DNA of 64,000 bases from Thalassobacillus devorans MSP14 (GCF_000496835.1 NZ_KI543236.1:1468773-1532772); one strand, 5' to 3'; counted from the stretch's first letter, positions 36,225 to 46,773 are shown. Notes: generated by a model from the sequence alone, not told the origin. Program-made: numbers and translations.

Positions 36225-38792
36225 CTACAATCCACATTTCAACTGAGCATTACAGTTCGTACAGGTATTACAGCCTCCGATATCTTCAACTTTACCCTTT
36301 CGACAGACTGGGCAGGTATTACCGACTTCTGAACCGATGGTTACATCGGTCTTCGTCAATTCTTGAACCGTATCCATCAATACAACCCGAGGCTTCTTAT
36401 CTTCTTCAAATTCAAACTCTGTCTGTTCACCTTCAAAGTCATTTTCTTCTGCTTTCAAGGTTAATACTTGAGAGTCACGGCTGCCATCTACATAAACTGT
36501 TCCGCCCTTGGCACCGCCTCTGTATAGTCGCTGATATACACTTTCCACTTGTTCTACCGAATACCCTTTAGGAGCATTCACTGTTTTGGAAATCGAACTG
36601 TCGACCCAACGCTGTATCACACATTGTGTATCTGCATGGGCTTCCGGGGACAGAGTCATGGCGGTGACGAACCAATCAGGCAGGTTGTCAGGATCCTGTG
36701 CAGGATGGGCATCCAGATATTCCTGGACAATATCCGCTTTGACCTCAATGAACTTTCCTAATCGCCCGCTTCTGAAATAAGAGAACGAGAAGTATGGCTC
36801 AAGCCCTGTAGATACTCCGACCATAGTGCCTGTACTACCAGTAGGTGCCACTGTGAGCAGGTGTGAATTGCGTATGCCGTGTTCCAGGATAGCTTCCTTG
36901 ATATCTTCCGGCATTTGCTTCATGTAACCTGTCTCGACAAAGCGTTGACGAAGTTCTTTAGTTTCCTGCTCGGTTTCCCCGACTAAATATGGGAAGCTCC
37001 CTTTTTCCTTCGCCAGTTCGACTGAAGCACGGTAAGCTGTTGTCGCTATTGTTTCAAATATCTCACCGACAAGTTTATTACCCTCGCTGGAACCATATTC
37101 TGTTTCACAGTAGATCAACAGGTCATGAAGCCCCATGACACCCAGACCTACCCGACGTTCCCCAAGTGCTTGTTTACGATTTTCTTCAAGGAAATATGGG
37201 GTGGCATCAATGACGTTATCCTGCATACGGACTCCAGTTTCCACGGTTTTTTTCAACTTATCATAATCGACTTTTTTATTATCCTTATCTGCCATAGCAG
37301 CAAGATTCACCGCTGCTAAGTTACAGACAGAGTATGGGGCGAGAGGCTGTTCTCCACATGGGTTTGTTGCAACTACCTTTTGACCATAAGCTGTAGCATT
37401 GGTTTTTTCATTAGCATTATCTATAAAAAAGATTCCTGGTTCAGCTGAGTAAGTAGCACAAATATTAATAAGATTCCATAGCTCTTTCGCTTTTATTTTT
37501 CGATAAGTACGAACAGCATAGCCTCTTTCCTGCCACTCTCGCACATCTCCTGCTTTATGCCATTCTTCGTTATACTCGGCCATTTCCTGCTTCGTATAAT
37601 TTTCTACATCAGGAAAACGCAGATGGTAATATTGATCATTTTCGACCGCATCCATAAATTCTTTCGTGATGCAGACAGAAATATTAGCACCTGTCAGGAA
37701 GTCCGGGTTATGAACTGTATATGTTCCTCCAGTCAATAGCTTTTCTTCCGCTTCTCTGATCGCTTGTTCCGTGAAACCGCCATAGCCTGGCATATTTTTA
37801 TAGTTTACAACACTTTGATACATATCCCGTTCCGTTTCTGTCAACGGTGTGAATTTCAATTTTTCCTGGGCTAACGTTTTGATTTGCTCATCTTCCGTAT
37901 TCTCAATCAAAAAGCGAAGGATTCTTGGGTTCTGCATTTTGGAAATGATGAACTCCAATACATCGGGGTGCCAATCGGATAGCATGATCATTTGTGCTCC
38001 CCGTCTTGATCCGCCTTGCTCAACGAGATGGGTCAGTTTGGCAATATCATCCAACCATGATACAGAACCTGATGATTTGCCATTCACCCCTCGTGCTAAT
38101 GCGTTGCGCGGCCTTAGTGTCGAACCATTGGTTCCAACACCTCCACCCCGGGACATGATTTCCATCACCTGTTTACGGTGGTCTGAGATACCTTCTCGGG
38201 AATCCTGTACAAACGGCATAACATAGCAGTTAAAGTAAGTAACATCTGTATTGGCACCAGCACCATACAAAACACGCCCTGCCGGTACGAAGTTCAACTC
38301 GGAAAGCTCTTTGTAAAACTCTGTATACCAGGCTTGTTTCTTTTCAGGAACAGTTTCTACCTCCGCTAACCCTGTAGCATTTCGCATGGCAATCTGTTCA
38401 TAGAAAATCTCTAATGGTTTGTCGATGGTATCAAGATTACGGGTGACTATCCCTGTTTCCTGCTCCTTATCGTTATCCAGGACATGGACGAACTCCTGCT
38501 CGACTTTGACTTTGGCTTTCTTCGCTTCCCAATCGATAGAATCAATAAAACCTAACCCCCGTGCTGGAAAGTTAGGATCTTCTTTGACAGTCAGTACCAC
38601 AAAGTCTCCTTCACCTAATGTAAGTCTTTCGGTATCCTTGAATGCATAGCGATCAAGCATAACAAGACGAGAAACACCTTTATGGGTTATTTTCATGTTC
38701 GGCTCTATTTCGTGAACCTGTGGAAATTGTCGAATATCTTTATTCAACCGCTCCACATCGATATTTGTATGAGATTCGGCAGTTGTTGGCAT
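36225..38792 (-). CDS. nrdJ: vitamin B12-dependent (class II) ribonucleotide reductase
   Basis: 855 residues. Adenosylcobalamin-dependent reductase that makes deoxyribonucleotides with or without oxygen. An N-terminal beta-rich domain (about 1-130) precedes the ten-stranded barrel with conserved NPCGEQPLAPYSVCNLAAVNL and VAPTGSTGTMVGVSTGLEP. The C-terminal redox-active or zinc tail holds CPVCRKGKVEDIGGCNTC and a final NCNAQLKCGL. No B12 riboswitch is visible upstream; two NrdR boxes are (38900-38946). In B. subtilis this chromosomal slot, between mntR and yqhL, holds lipM, so nrdJ appears inserted or exchanged here. Confidence 0.95.
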   Translation of the reverse strand: MPTTAESHTNIDVERLNKDIRQFPQVHEIEPNMKITHKGVSRLVMLDRYAFKDTERLTLGEGDFVVLTVKEDPNFPARGLGFIDSIDWEAKKAKVKVEQEFVHVLDNDKEQETGIVTRNLDTIDKPLEIFYEQIAMRNATGLAEVETVPEKKQAWYTEFYKELSELNFVPAGRVLYGAGANTDVTYFNCYVMPFVQDSREGISDHRKQVMEIMSRGGGVGTNGSTLRPRNALARGVNGKSSGSVSWLDDIAKLTHLVEQGGSRRGAQMIMLSDWHPDVLEFIISKMQNPRILRFLIENTEDEQIKTLAQEKLKFTPLTETERDMYQSVVNYKNMPGYGGFTEQAIREAEEKLLTGGTYTVHNPDFLTGANISVCITKEFMDAVENDQYYHLRFPDVENYTKQEMAEYNEEWHKAGDVREWQERGYAVRTYRKIKAKELWNLINICATYSAEPGIFFIDNANEKTNATAYGQKVVATNPCGEQPLAPYSVCNLAAVNLAAMADKDNKKVDYDKLKKTVETGVRMQDNVIDATPYFLEENRKQALGERRVGLGVMGLHDLLIYCETEYGSSEGNKLVGEIFETIATTAYRASVELAKEKGSFPYLVGETEQETKELRQRFVETGYMKQMPEDIKEAILEHGIRNSHLLTVAPTGSTGTMVGVSTGLEPYFSFSYFRSGRLGKFIEVKADIVQEYLDAHPAQDPDNLPDWFVTAMTLSPEAHADTQCVIQRWVDSSISKTVNAPKGYSVEQVESVYQRLYRGGAKGGTVYVDGSRDSQVLTLKAEENDFEGEQTEFEFEEDKKPRVVLMDTVQELTKTDVTIGSEVGNTCPVCRKGKVEDIGGCNTCTNCNAQLKCGL

Positions 38793-38899
38793 CAGTGAAC
38801 CTCTCCTTCACTATTTATTTTATTTAGGATTGGTGGTATTCTTCTTGTTGTTGGTATTTTTTAATTTCTACAAGTAACATACCACATCGAGAGATTCTT

Positions 38900-38946
38900 A
38901 ATCAATATATTGTGTTCTTTTTTTATAAAAGCACCAGATATTGTGT
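38900..38946 (-). promoter_or_regulatory. tandem NrdR boxes upstream of nrdJ
   Basis: On the minus strand ACACAATATCTGGTGC (38946-38931) and ACACAATATATTGATT (38915-38900) both resemble the NrdR box ACACWATATATWGTGT. Their start-to-start distance is 31 bases, three helical turns, the standard NrdR arrangement. No strong sigma-A pair could be assigned around them. The remainder of the 38793-39151 gap holds nothing else I can support. Confidence 0.8.
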
Positions 38947-39151
38947 TTAGAACGAGAAAAACTGTAATTGTCAATCATAAAAAAGGTTGAAAATAATAGG
39001 GAAATAGAGATAACAATAGTAATTGCCTGTTTATATCTCTCAGATAAACTTTTTTATCGTTTGCAAATAACAGCGACTTTCTCAACGGTGACAAAAAAGT
39101 GTCTACATATCATAAACAGTTAGTGTAAGAGTTATTTTCAGCAAAAACTCT

Positions 39152-39180
39152 TTGAAAATTTGACCAATCATCCATATAAT
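39152..39180 (+). promoter_or_regulatory. sigma-A promoter of yqhL
   Basis: TTGAAA (39152-39157) and a perfect TATAAT (39175-39180) with a 17-base spacer, 35 bases before the yqhL ATG. Confidence 0.8.
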
Positions 39181-39215
39181 AGATAAAGGAATAGACAAAT
39201 GGGGGTATATGTAAG

Positions 39216-39587
39216 ATGGAATTATTGATTATAACGATTATTGTTCTGCTTGGGTTCTGGTTATATAGATTTTTTAAGACCCGTAAAATTCTTACTACAT
39301 TGACAGAAGAAGAGTTCAGACAAGGATATCGGAAAGCCCAGCTGATTGATGTAAGGGAGCCGAAGGAATTCAAAGGGGGCCATATCCTTGGGGCAAGAAA
39401 TATACCATTGTCTCAGTTGAACCACCGGCTTGTTGAAGTTAGAAAAGACCAGCCGGTATACCTTTATTGCCAAAGCGGCGCACGTTCAGCTCGTGCAGCA
39501 GCTTTGCTTCATAAGAAAGGATACAGGGATTTGAATCAGCTTAAAGGCGGATTTAAACACTGGGGCGGAAAAATTAAACAAGGGTAA
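39216..39587 (+). CDS. yqhL: membrane-anchored rhodanese-like protein YqhL
   Basis: 123 residues: one N-terminal membrane helix (about 2-20), then a rhodanese domain (about 30-120) with the active-site loop YCQSGARSARAA whose cysteine can carry a persulfide. The sulfur acceptor is unknown. Position next to gcvPB matches B. subtilis YqhL. GGGGG lies upstream of the ATG. Confidence 0.92.
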   Translation: MELLIITIIVLLGFWLYRFFKTRKILTTLTEEEFRQGYRKAQLIDVREPKEFKGGHILGARNIPLSQLNHRLVEVRKDQPVYLYCQSGARSARAAALLHKKGYRDLNQLKGGFKHWGGKIKQG

Positions 39588-39667
39588 GAACAAAAGCCCA
39601 TGCGCTGGATGTGTGTAGCCCACCACTTAAAATTATTCAAACAGAGGATACTCTATAAATTCCCAGA

Positions 39668-39702
39668 ACATAAAAAAGCATCCGATAAAGGATGCTTTTT
39701 TA
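39668..39702. terminator. bidirectional terminator between yqhL and gcvPB
   Basis: AAAAAAGCATCC (39672-39683) and GGATGCTTTTTT (39690-39701) with a 6-base loop serve the two converging transcripts. Confidence 0.93.
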
Positions 39703-39707
39703 TGTTT

Positions 39708-41168
39708 TCAGTCTTTGAAATAGCGCAGAACTGGTTTTCTGGCTGCCGTGGTTTCATCCATTCGGCTGACCACTGTCGTATGTGGGGCTTCCTGAACGAT
39801 TTCCGGATTCTCTTTCGCTTCATTGGAAATTTGAATCATTGCATCAATAAATGCATCCAGGGTTTCCTTGGATTCTGTTTCTGTCGGCTCCACCATCAAG
39901 GCTTCCTCTACATTCAATGGGAAGTAAATAGTCGGCGGATGGTAGCCGAAGTCCAGGAGTCGTTTCGCAATATCCAGTGTTCTTACTCCTAATTTCTTCT
40001 GGCGTTTGCCTGATAATACAAATTCATGTTTACAATGCTGCGTAAAAGGCAGGTCATATTCTTTTTCCAATCGCCTCATCATATAGTTAGCGTTCAATAC
40101 AGCATGCTCACTAACTTTTTTCAGTCCTTCTGCTCCCATCGTCCGAATATACGTATAAGCACGAACATTAATACCAAAGTTTCCATAATAGGGCTTCACT
40201 CTGCCAATGCTCTTAGGACGGTCATAATCAAATACAAATTGATCCTCTTTTTTCGTTAACACCGGCTTCGGAAGGTAAGCGGCAAATTCTTCTGTTACAC
40301 CTACAGGACCAGAACCGGGGCCTCCACCTCCATGGGGGCCAGTAAAAGTTTTATGAAGATTCAAGTGAACAACGTCAAAACCCATATCTCCCGGACGAGC
40401 ATAACCCAGAATAGCATTCAGGTTGGCTCCATCATAATAAAGCTTCCCACCTGCCTCGTGGATGATTGCTGCCATTTCCAATATATGTTCTTCAAACAAC
40501 CCCAAGGTATTAGGATTCGTCAGCATCAAAGCGGCTGTATCATCGCCAACAACACGCTTTAAGTCTTCTAAATCAACCAATCCTCGATCATCAGATTTGA
40601 CCGTAACAGCATCAAACCCTGCCACCGTAGCTGATGCCGGATTCGTTCCATGGGCAGAATCCGGGACAATGACTTTCGTACGTCCATAATCGCCATTCGC
40701 TTCGTGGTAAGCGCGGATCATCATGAGTCCTGTCCATTCGCCGTGCGCTCCAGCTGCCGGCTGTAAAGTCACTGTATGCATACCTGTGATTTCAGCCAGG
40801 GTTGTTTGTAGATCATACATCAATTCCAATGCTCCCTGCACCGTTTCCACCGGCTGATGAGGGTGAATATGACTGAAACCAGTCAGCCTGGCTACATCTT
40901 CATTCATTTTAGGATTGTATTTCATTGTACAAGACCCAAGCGGGTAAAACCCTGAATCGACGCCATGATTACGTGCAGACAGTGCTGTATAGTGACGCAT
41001 AATTTGCAATTCACTCACTTCTGGCAGGTCTGCTTCGTTTTTGCGGATATAACGCTCATCAAGCATTTCTGTCAAGTCCACCTCCGGAACATCCATCTCC
41101 GGAAGGCTGAAGCCTGTGCGACTCTCCTGGCTATGTTCGAATATTAATGGAAAATCCTGATTACTCAT
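39708..41168 (-). CDS. gcvPB: glycine dehydrogenase (decarboxylating) subunit 2
   Basis: 486 residues. C-terminal half of the split P-protein of the glycine cleavage system, which decarboxylates glycine on pyridoxal phosphate. The PLP-binding lysine lies in [18 protein letters not shown] near residue 273, and the glycine-rich loop follows. Overlaps the end of gcvPA by eight bases. Confidence 0.96.
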   Translation of the reverse strand: MSNQDFPLIFEHSQESRTGFSLPEMDVPEVDLTEMLDERYIRKNEADLPEVSELQIMRHYTALSARNHGVDSGFYPLGSCTMKYNPKMNEDVARLTGFSHIHPHQPVETVQGALELMYDLQTTLAEITGMHTVTLQPAAGAHGEWTGLMMIRAYHEANGDYGRTKVIVPDSAHGTNPASATVAGFDAVTVKSDDRGLVDLEDLKRVVGDDTAALMLTNPNTLGLFEEHILEMAAIIHEAGGKLYYDGANLNAILGYARPGDMGFDVVHLNLHKTFTGPHGGGGPGSGPVGVTEEFAAYLPKPVLTKKEDQFVFDYDRPKSIGRVKPYYGNFGINVRAYTYIRTMGAEGLKKVSEHAVLNANYMMRRLEKEYDLPFTQHCKHEFVLSGKRQKKLGVRTLDIAKRLLDFGYHPPTIYFPLNVEEALMVEPTETESKETLDAFIDAMIQISNEAKENPEIVQEAPHTTVVSRMDETTAARKPVLRYFKD

Positions 41169-42510
41169 GTAAATCCCCCAATTCTTGCGCGAATTTGTCG
41201 ATTTCTTCTTTTGAACGTACCTCTGTTACAGCGATCAGCATATGCCCTGAGAGCTCTTCATAATCGGTGCTTAAATCATAACCACCGATGAACCCTTTCT
41301 TTAGCAGCTTTTCGTTAGCTTTCTGGATATCTGTACCCAGATTAACGACAAGTTCATTGAAAAATGGTCCGTTATAAGTAACGGAAAGCCCGTTAGCTTC
41401 AATAGCTTTCTGCATATAAGCTGTCTTTTGAATGTTGGTCCAAGCCATTTTTTTGACTCCCTGCTTCCCTAATGAAGACATAGCAACCGATGAAGCAAGT
41501 GCGTTCAGAGCCTGGTTCGAACAAATATTAGAAGTAGCTTTATCACGTCTTATATGTTGTTCCCTCGCCTGCAAGGTTAATACAAAACCTCTTCTGCCCT
41601 GCTCATCTTTCGTCTGGCCGACCAGGCGTCCTGGAACTTTCCTCATCAGCTTCTTAGTCGTTGCAAAATACCCACAATGCGGCCCTCCAAATTGTGCAGG
41701 AATACCGAACACCTGGGCATCTCCTACGACAATATCCGCCCCAAATTCGCCAGGCGGAGTCAGATAACCCAAGGCCAAAGGATTACTGGAGACAATCATC
41801 ATGGCTTTTTTCTGTGTATCAACCAATTCTCTCACTTCTGCTAATGGTTCAATTTGACCGAAGAAATTAGGATATTGAACCACTACCCCGGCTGTGTTTT
41901 CATCCAGCTCTGAGGCTAGGGCATCCAAGTCAGTGACCCCATCTTTATGATCAATTTCAACAATTTCCACTCCAGGTCCATTCGCATAGGACTGGATTAC
42001 TGCACGGGATTCCGGATTCACGGCACGGGACACAATAACTTTTTTCTTCTTCGTAGAACCTGCACTGAGGTTAACAGCTTCTGCCAGCGCTGTTCCCCCG
42101 TCATACATGGAAGAGTTGGCCACATCCATACCAGTCAATTCACAGATCATGGTTTGGAATTCAAAAATCGCCTGCAGTTCCCCCTGGGAAATCTCCGGCT
42201 GATACGGCGTATATGCTGTATAAAATTCAGACCTGGAAATAACATGGTCTACGATTGAAGGGATGTAATGGTCATAGACACCTGCGCCAAGAAAGGAGGT
42301 ATGCGATTTCAAGTTGACGTTGGTCTCTGCCAATCTTGTCAGTTCCTTTGTCAATGCAAACTCATTAGCCGGCGGCTTAATGTCCAGTTCTCCTTTGAAC
42401 CTTACTTTTTCAGGAATATCCTTGAACAGCTCTTCGGAATCTTTAACTCCAATCGTATCTAACATTTCCTGCTTGTCTCTTTCCGTCATTGGTAAATAAC
42501 GAAATTCCAT
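41161..42510 (-). CDS. gcvPA: glycine dehydrogenase (decarboxylating) subunit 1
   Basis: 449 residues, N-terminal half of the split P-protein, forming an alpha2beta2 enzyme with GcvPB. Family segments include [19 protein letters not shown] and [21 protein letters not shown] use the second of two adjacent ATG codons (42508-42510) since GGGGG is seven bases upstream of it. 24 bases separate it from gcvT. Confidence 0.95.
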   Translation of the reverse strand: MEFRYLPMTERDKQEMLDTIGVKDSEELFKDIPEKVRFKGELDIKPPANEFALTKELTRLAETNVNLKSHTSFLGAGVYDHYIPSIVDHVISRSEFYTAYTPYQPEISQGELQAIFEFQTMICELTGMDVANSSMYDGGTALAEAVNLSAGSTKKKKVIVSRAVNPESRAVIQSYANGPGVEIVEIDHKDGVTDLDALASELDENTAGVVVQYPNFFGQIEPLAEVRELVDTQKKAMMIVSSNPLALGYLTPPGEFGADIVVGDAQVFGIPAQFGGPHCGYFATTKKLMRKVPGRLVGQTKDEQGRRGFVLTLQAREQHIRRDKATSNICSNQALNALASSVAMSSLGKQGVKKMAWTNIQKTAYMQKAIEANGLSVTYNGPFFNELVVNLGTDIQKANEKLLKKGFIGGYDLSTDYEELSGHMLIAVTEVRSKEEIDKFAQELGDLHE

Positions 42511-42534
42511 CATAAATCCCCCTGCCTGTTTGAA

Positions 42535-43638
42535 TTAACCACGCTTATAAAAAGGTGTGTGGATTACTTCTGCTTTCAACTTCCGCTTACGTACCTGCAC
42601 TTCAACTTCCGTACCAATTTCAGTATAATCAATATTCAATAATGCTAAGCCGACATTTTTTCCGAGTGTTGGAGATTGAGTGCCAGTTGTTACAAATCCG
42701 ATTTCATTATCTCCTGAGAAGACTTGATATCCGGTTCTTGGAATTCCCTTTTCCAGCATCTCAATCCCTACAAGCTTCCGTTCCAGCCCATTTTCTTTCT
42801 GATTTAAAAGTGCTTCTTTTCCGATGAAATCTGCATCTTTTTTCAGTTTAACCGCAAAAGACAGTCCCGCCTCAAGAGGAGAAATCTCCGGGGATAACTC
42901 TTGTCCATATAAAGCCAGGTTAGCTTCAAAACGAAGGGTATCTCTTGCCCCTAAACCAATCGGCTGCACTCCTTCTGCTTCTCCTGCTTCAATGATTTTC
43001 TGCCATAGTACAGGGCCCGATGCCTTCGGAAGATAAATTTCAAAACCATCTTCCCCTGTGTAACCAGTCCGGGAAACAATTGCGTCATCCGATGCACCTT
43101 CAAAAGAAACCGGATATTCAAAGCGGAAGAATTTTATGCCTGATAAATCTGTATCGGTAAGTGTTTCTAAAACAGCCTCAGCCTTCGGGCCTTGAAGAGC
43201 AAGTTGTACATACGCATCAGATTCATTACGTAAAGACACACCATCAATCAAGTGATCTTCCAACCATTGATAATCTTTGTCTACATTAGCAGCATTCACG
43301 ACAAGGAGGTATTTATCCTGCTCCAGTTGATAAACGATCAAGTCATCGACCGTTCCGCCATTTTCATAACACATTATTGTATACTGTGCTTTTTTAGGTT
43401 CCAATTTAGAAACATCATTGGTAAGCATTCGTTGCAAAAATTGTTCGCTATTCGTACCTTCTACAAAGATTTCTCCCATATGGGATACATCAAATAATCC
43501 AGCTTTAGTTCGGGTTGCTTCATGTTCATCTTTGATTCCAGAAAATTGGACAGGCAAGTCCCATCCGCCAAAATCAATCGTTTTTGCGCCGTGCTTTTCA
43601 TATTCCGGAAACAACGGCGTCCTTTTTAGCTCAGCCAT
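42535..43638 (-). CDS. gcvT: aminomethyltransferase (glycine cleavage T-protein)
   Basis: 367 residues. It transfers the methylene carbon from the H-protein lipoyl arm to tetrahydrofolate, releasing ammonia. N-terminal [20 protein letters not shown] and the folate-binding segment [10 protein letters not shown] are typical. AGGAG lies seven bases before the ATG. First gene of the operon behind the glycine riboswitch. Confidence 0.97.
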   Translation of the reverse strand: MAELKRTPLFPEYEKHGAKTIDFGGWDLPVQFSGIKDEHEATRTKAGLFDVSHMGEIFVEGTNSEQFLQRMLTNDVSKLEPKKAQYTIMCYENGGTVDDLIVYQLEQDKYLLVVNAANVDKDYQWLEDHLIDGVSLRNESDAYVQLALQGPKAEAVLETLTDTDLSGIKFFRFEYPVSFEGASDDAIVSRTGYTGEDGFEIYLPKASGPVLWQKIIEAGEAEGVQPIGLGARDTLRFEANLALYGQELSPEISPLEAGLSFAVKLKKDADFIGKEALLNQKENGLERKLVGIEMLEKGIPRTGYQVFSGDNEIGFVTTGTQSPTLGKNVGLALLNIDYTEIGTEVEVQVRKRKLKAEVIHTPFYKRG

Positions 43639-43670
43639 GCGAACACTCCTCTACTAATATTTTTCTCATA

Positions 43671-43717
43671 AAAAAACAGACAGATATCCCACTGCTATGT
43701 TGAGGGATACTCTGTCC
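43671..43717 (-). terminator. riboswitch expression-platform terminator upstream of gcvT
   Basis: On the minus strand GACAGAGTATCCC pairs with GGGATATCTGTC, followed by TTTTTTT. The 5' arm includes the 3' end of aptamer 2 (GGACAGAG), so glycine binding would sequester that arm and allow read-through, the usual ON switch. Confidence 0.88.
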
Positions 43718-43903
43718 ATTCACCAGAAAGTTTCACCTAAAATTGAAAACGCATTCAAAGCATCATGTATTTAAGGTTTGCTTCTTGGGTGGTCCACGGA
43801 AGTGAACACTCTCCAGAGGTGCGTCACACAAGGGTCTTTTTGCCTGAGAGATTCACATATCAATGTTTGCTCCTTCGGCGCTACTGACGTAGTCTCTCCC
43901 CCT
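43711..43903 (-). promoter_or_regulatory. tandem glycine riboswitch (gcvT motif)
   Basis: Aptamer 1 (about 43903-43830, minus strand) has GGGGAGAGACTACG, GCCGAAGGAGCAA and AATCTCTCAGGCAAAAAGA, the classical glycine-riboswitch elements. Aptamer 2 (about 43817-43711) has CTCTGGAGAGTG and ends GGACAGAG; its core reads ACCCAAGAAGCAA in place of ACCGAAGGAGCAA, so it is more diverged. It controls gcvT-gcvPA-gcvPB, turning them on when glycine is plentiful. Confidence 0.95.
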
Positions 43904-44078
43904 GTAGTCATTCGCGGTAGTATTTATTTTTCAATTGGGCATACTAACCAATAAAAGCGGTGAAAAATCTGTCATTTTCTCACAACCAATTATATCACAT
44001 GCTCAGGTATGTTTTAAAAAGTTATTTTATCCCGGCTTAAATTCGTAAGACGCACGGGGAAAGGAAGGCTTCAACAGA

Positions 44079-45722
44079 ATGGATATATTACTAGATGAAA
44101 ATTATGGAGAAGAATTGCTGCAACAGACCGTAAATCCTGATGCAATCAGCAGCTGGAATCAATTCAAACTTGCTTACCAGGCAGCTAAAGCTTCTTCTGT
44201 ACCTGCCTTTGAGGGGCTGGTCGCACTGAATCATCTGCCCCATATCGATTTTCTTCCCCATCAAAAAGAAGCAGCGGAAGAAATCATTCACCAAATGCAA
44301 GGAAGAGCTATCCTTGCTGATGAAGTGGGGTTAGGTAAGACAATAGAAGCTGGATTGGTGCTGAAAGAATATTTGATTCGCGGCATGGTGAACAAGGTCT
44401 TGATTCTGACCCCCGCTTCCCTGGTCAATCAATGGGTGATCGAATTACATGAGAAGTTTTTCATCCAGGCTTATGCCCCAAAGAAAAATCCCGCCTGGAA
44501 AGAAGCAGATATTATGGTGACTTCCATTGATATGGCAAAAAAAGAACCACACCAAAGTGAAATATTATCTATTCCTTACGACCTGATCATCATTGATGAG
44601 GCTCATAAATTAAAAAATCCTGCGACGAAAAACTATCAATTCGTAAAAGCATTACAAAAGAAATATTGTCTATTATTGACTGCTACACCGATTCAGAACC
44701 GAATCACCGATATATTCAACTTAGTATCCATTTTAAAACCAGGCTATCTGGGAGACTTGACGAGCTTTAAAAAAGAATATGGTAAGAAAACAGGAAATAT
44801 TGATAGCAACCTGAACCTCAAAAAGCTGATCAGCAAAGTCATGATCCGCAATCGGAGACAGGACACAGGGCTTGCTGATACAAAGCGCATGGTAACAACA
44901 GAGTGGATCGAATTCTCAGAAGAGGAGCAGAAGGTTTACCAAATGCTCGAATCCATTAAAGGGACACATCCTTCTTTCACTTATTTAACCCTGGCAAAAG
45001 AGTTGTGTTCTTCACGGGAGGCATGCTATTTATCAAGCAAGCAGATGTATGACAAACTTGGGGACCCTGAAGCAACCGGACCTTTGCATGACTTGATTTC
45101 TGGAGTGGAACAGCTGCCCCAACATGCTAAAGCAAAACGGATGGTGGAACTGATCCAGCAAACAGATGAAAAGTTCATCGTATTCACTGAATACCGGGCA
45201 AGCCAATATTATCTCCAATGGTACTTACAGCAGCACGGTATATCATCTGTACCATTCCGTGGCGGTTTTAAACGTGGCAAAAAGGACTGGATGAAACAAT
45301 TGTTCCGGGACCATGCACAAGTAATGATAGCGACAGAAGCAGCTGGTGAAGGTATCAACCTGCAATTTTGCCGAAATATGATCAATTATGATCTCCCTTG
45401 GAACCCAATGCGTCTGGAACAACGTATTGGGCGGATCCACCGCTTCGGGCAGGATAAAAATGTTCAGATTTACAACTTTGCTATTAAAGACACAATCGAA
45501 GAGCATATCCTGAACTTGTTATACGATAAAATCAAACTATTTGAAAATGCAATTGGGGAACTTGATCACATTTTAGAAGAATTGGATATCAGAGATTTAG
45601 GAAAGGAAATTGAATCCATCTATTCCGAATCTTCCAGTTATGGAGAAGCAAAAATTAAACTTAACAATCTTGCTTCTGTTATTTCATCCCATTCCGAACC
45701 ATACCGGAGGTCATCATCATGA
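44079..45722 (+). CDS. yqhH: SNF2-family DEAD/DEAH helicase YqhH
   Basis: 547 residues. Swi2/Snf2 ATPase core: motif I DEVGLGKTIEAGL near residue 80, motif II IIDEAHKLKNP (DEAH box) near residue 170, motif III LLTATPIQNR, motif V GEGINLQ and motif VI NPMRLEQRIGRIHRFGQ near residue 455. It resembles the RapA/HepA branch but lacks their extra domains. DNA translocation or remodelling of protein-DNA complexes is inferred. Coupled to yqhG by an ATGA overlap. AAGGAAGG precedes the start. Confidence 0.93.
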   Translation: MDILLDENYGEELLQQTVNPDAISSWNQFKLAYQAAKASSVPAFEGLVALNHLPHIDFLPHQKEAAEEIIHQMQGRAILADEVGLGKTIEAGLVLKEYLIRGMVNKVLILTPASLVNQWVIELHEKFFIQAYAPKKNPAWKEADIMVTSIDMAKKEPHQSEILSIPYDLIIIDEAHKLKNPATKNYQFVKALQKKYCLLLTATPIQNRITDIFNLVSILKPGYLGDLTSFKKEYGKKTGNIDSNLNLKKLISKVMIRNRRQDTGLADTKRMVTTEWIEFSEEEQKVYQMLESIKGTHPSFTYLTLAKELCSSREACYLSSKQMYDKLGDPEATGPLHDLISGVEQLPQHAKAKRMVELIQQTDEKFIVFTEYRASQYYLQWYLQQHGISSVPFRGGFKRGKKDWMKQLFRDHAQVMIATEAAGEGINLQFCRNMINYDLPWNPMRLEQRIGRIHRFGQDKNVQIYNFAIKDTIEEHILNLLYDKIKLFENAIGELDHILEELDIRDLGKEIESIYSESSSYGEAKIKLNNLASVISSHSEPYRRSSS

Positions 45723-46525
45723 AAGAAGCAGCCGCTCATGAACAGTTTATCAGAAGTTTCTTCTACGAATATGAATGTCCGATCGTTTCGGATGAAAATG
45801 GTCGCCTTGTCGTTCAATTGACCGACAAGATGGATGAGGCACTAATGAACAGGCCTTTCTACTGGCATTACATCAAGAAAATGGGCAGACAGGGTGATCC
45901 GATGTCACTTACACTGATTACCAACCCTGAATTGACAGAGGAAAAAGGTGAATATATTCATTCCGGTTCTCCTCGCTTACGTCAATTGTACCGTTACCTG
46001 TTAGAAAATTGCCGGTATACCAAACTCTATGAAGCCGTCCAGCGTTTCAATCAGCAAAGTCCTCTGGTTCCCTGGTTAATCGTTAATATCCGTGTCAGTT
46101 ATTACGGTAAACAAAAAAAGGATGAAATATTATCAATCGGGCTCAACTTGATTCATGGTACGATGGTTTCTCCCATTATGGAAAAGTTGGAAAAGTACCA
46201 GCTTGAAACTACAATATCAGACTACACTTTTCCCATGACACCTTTAATTCGTATCCCCAGTGGCTACCAGCGTATACTTAGTTTCATTCACGATCATATC
46301 GAAAGCACTGATCGTACCTGGGCAAATAAGGCCCTGGAAACCTTAGAAGAAGAGGAACAACTGCTTCATGCTTTTTTCCAGAAAGATGATGATGAAGAGA
46401 GAGAGTTCATGGAAAAAGAGCTTGAAGGCTTAAAGGGACGCTTCACGCCCAGAGTCACTGTAGATGTGTTAAATGGCGGATTATTTTATCTTACCCAGGA
46501 AACAACTAACGAATTAATCAAATAA
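45719..46525 (+). CDS. yqhG: YqhG family protein
   Basis: 268 residues, soluble, mixed charge, with an acidic helical stretch near 200-235 (LEEEEQLLHAFFQKDDDEERE). Sequence and strict coupling to yqhH (stop and start overlap) identify it as YqhG. No function is established; joint action with the helicase is inferred from coupling. GGAGG lies eight bases before the ATG. Confidence 0.9.
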   Translation: MKEAAAHEQFIRSFFYEYECPIVSDENGRLVVQLTDKMDEALMNRPFYWHYIKKMGRQGDPMSLTLITNPELTEEKGEYIHSGSPRLRQLYRYLLENCRYTKLYEAVQRFNQQSPLVPWLIVNIRVSYYGKQKKDEILSIGLNLIHGTMVSPIMEKLEKYQLETTISDYTFPMTPLIRIPSGYQRILSFIHDHIESTDRTWANKALETLEEEEQLLHAFFQKDDDEEREFMEKELEGLKGRFTPRVTVDVLNGGLFYLTQETTNELIK

Positions 46526-46558
46526 GGTTGTCTCCGCTTGGGAGACAACCTTATTTAT
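46522..46558. terminator. terminator of yqhH-yqhG (also serves yqzE)
   Basis: ATAAGGTTGTCTCC and GGAGACAACCTTAT arms with a 4-6 base loop, flanked by AT-rich runs, between converging genes. Confidence 0.85.
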
Positions 46559-46724
46559 TACGGTTGAAAAGCATTTTCATCGCTGTCGGTAAAATACCAA
46601 ACCATTTATTTTGCTGTGGTTGCTTGATTTTTTGCTTTTTACGTTTATGCTTTTCCTCTTTCGATAAATTCATATAACGGACAAATTCTTCCGTGACATA
46701 CTTGACGTAATCATTACCGGACAT
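46551..46724 (-). CDS. yqzE: YqzE family small protein
   Basis: 57 residues. Highly basic middle (KEEKHKRKKQKIKQPQQ) followed by WFGILPTAMKMLFNRNK. The start NDYVKYVTEEFVRYM and the WFG...LP motif match YqzE, encoded close to comG in Bacillus. I use the ATG at 46722-46724 (GGGTG seven bases upstream); an ATG three codons earlier is in frame. Function unknown; the C-terminus could be a short membrane-contacting helix. Confidence 0.85.
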   Translation of the reverse strand: MSGNDYVKYVTEEFVRYMNLSKEEKHKRKKQKIKQPQQNKWFGILPTAMKMLFNRNK

Positions 46725-46773
46725 AACAATCACCCTTATTTGGATTTATTATCTTTAGTATGACCGGATCTGA

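Noticed and set aside
38793-39215. Possible cobalamin riboswitch for nrdJ
   Set aside because: No B12-box-like sequence or large folded aptamer; the region is AT-rich with NrdR boxes instead.
43742-43760. CcpA cre-like site (TGAATGCGTTTTCA, minus strand)
   Set aside because: One mismatch to the consensus and embedded in the glycine riboswitch aptamer, whose fold explains the sequence.
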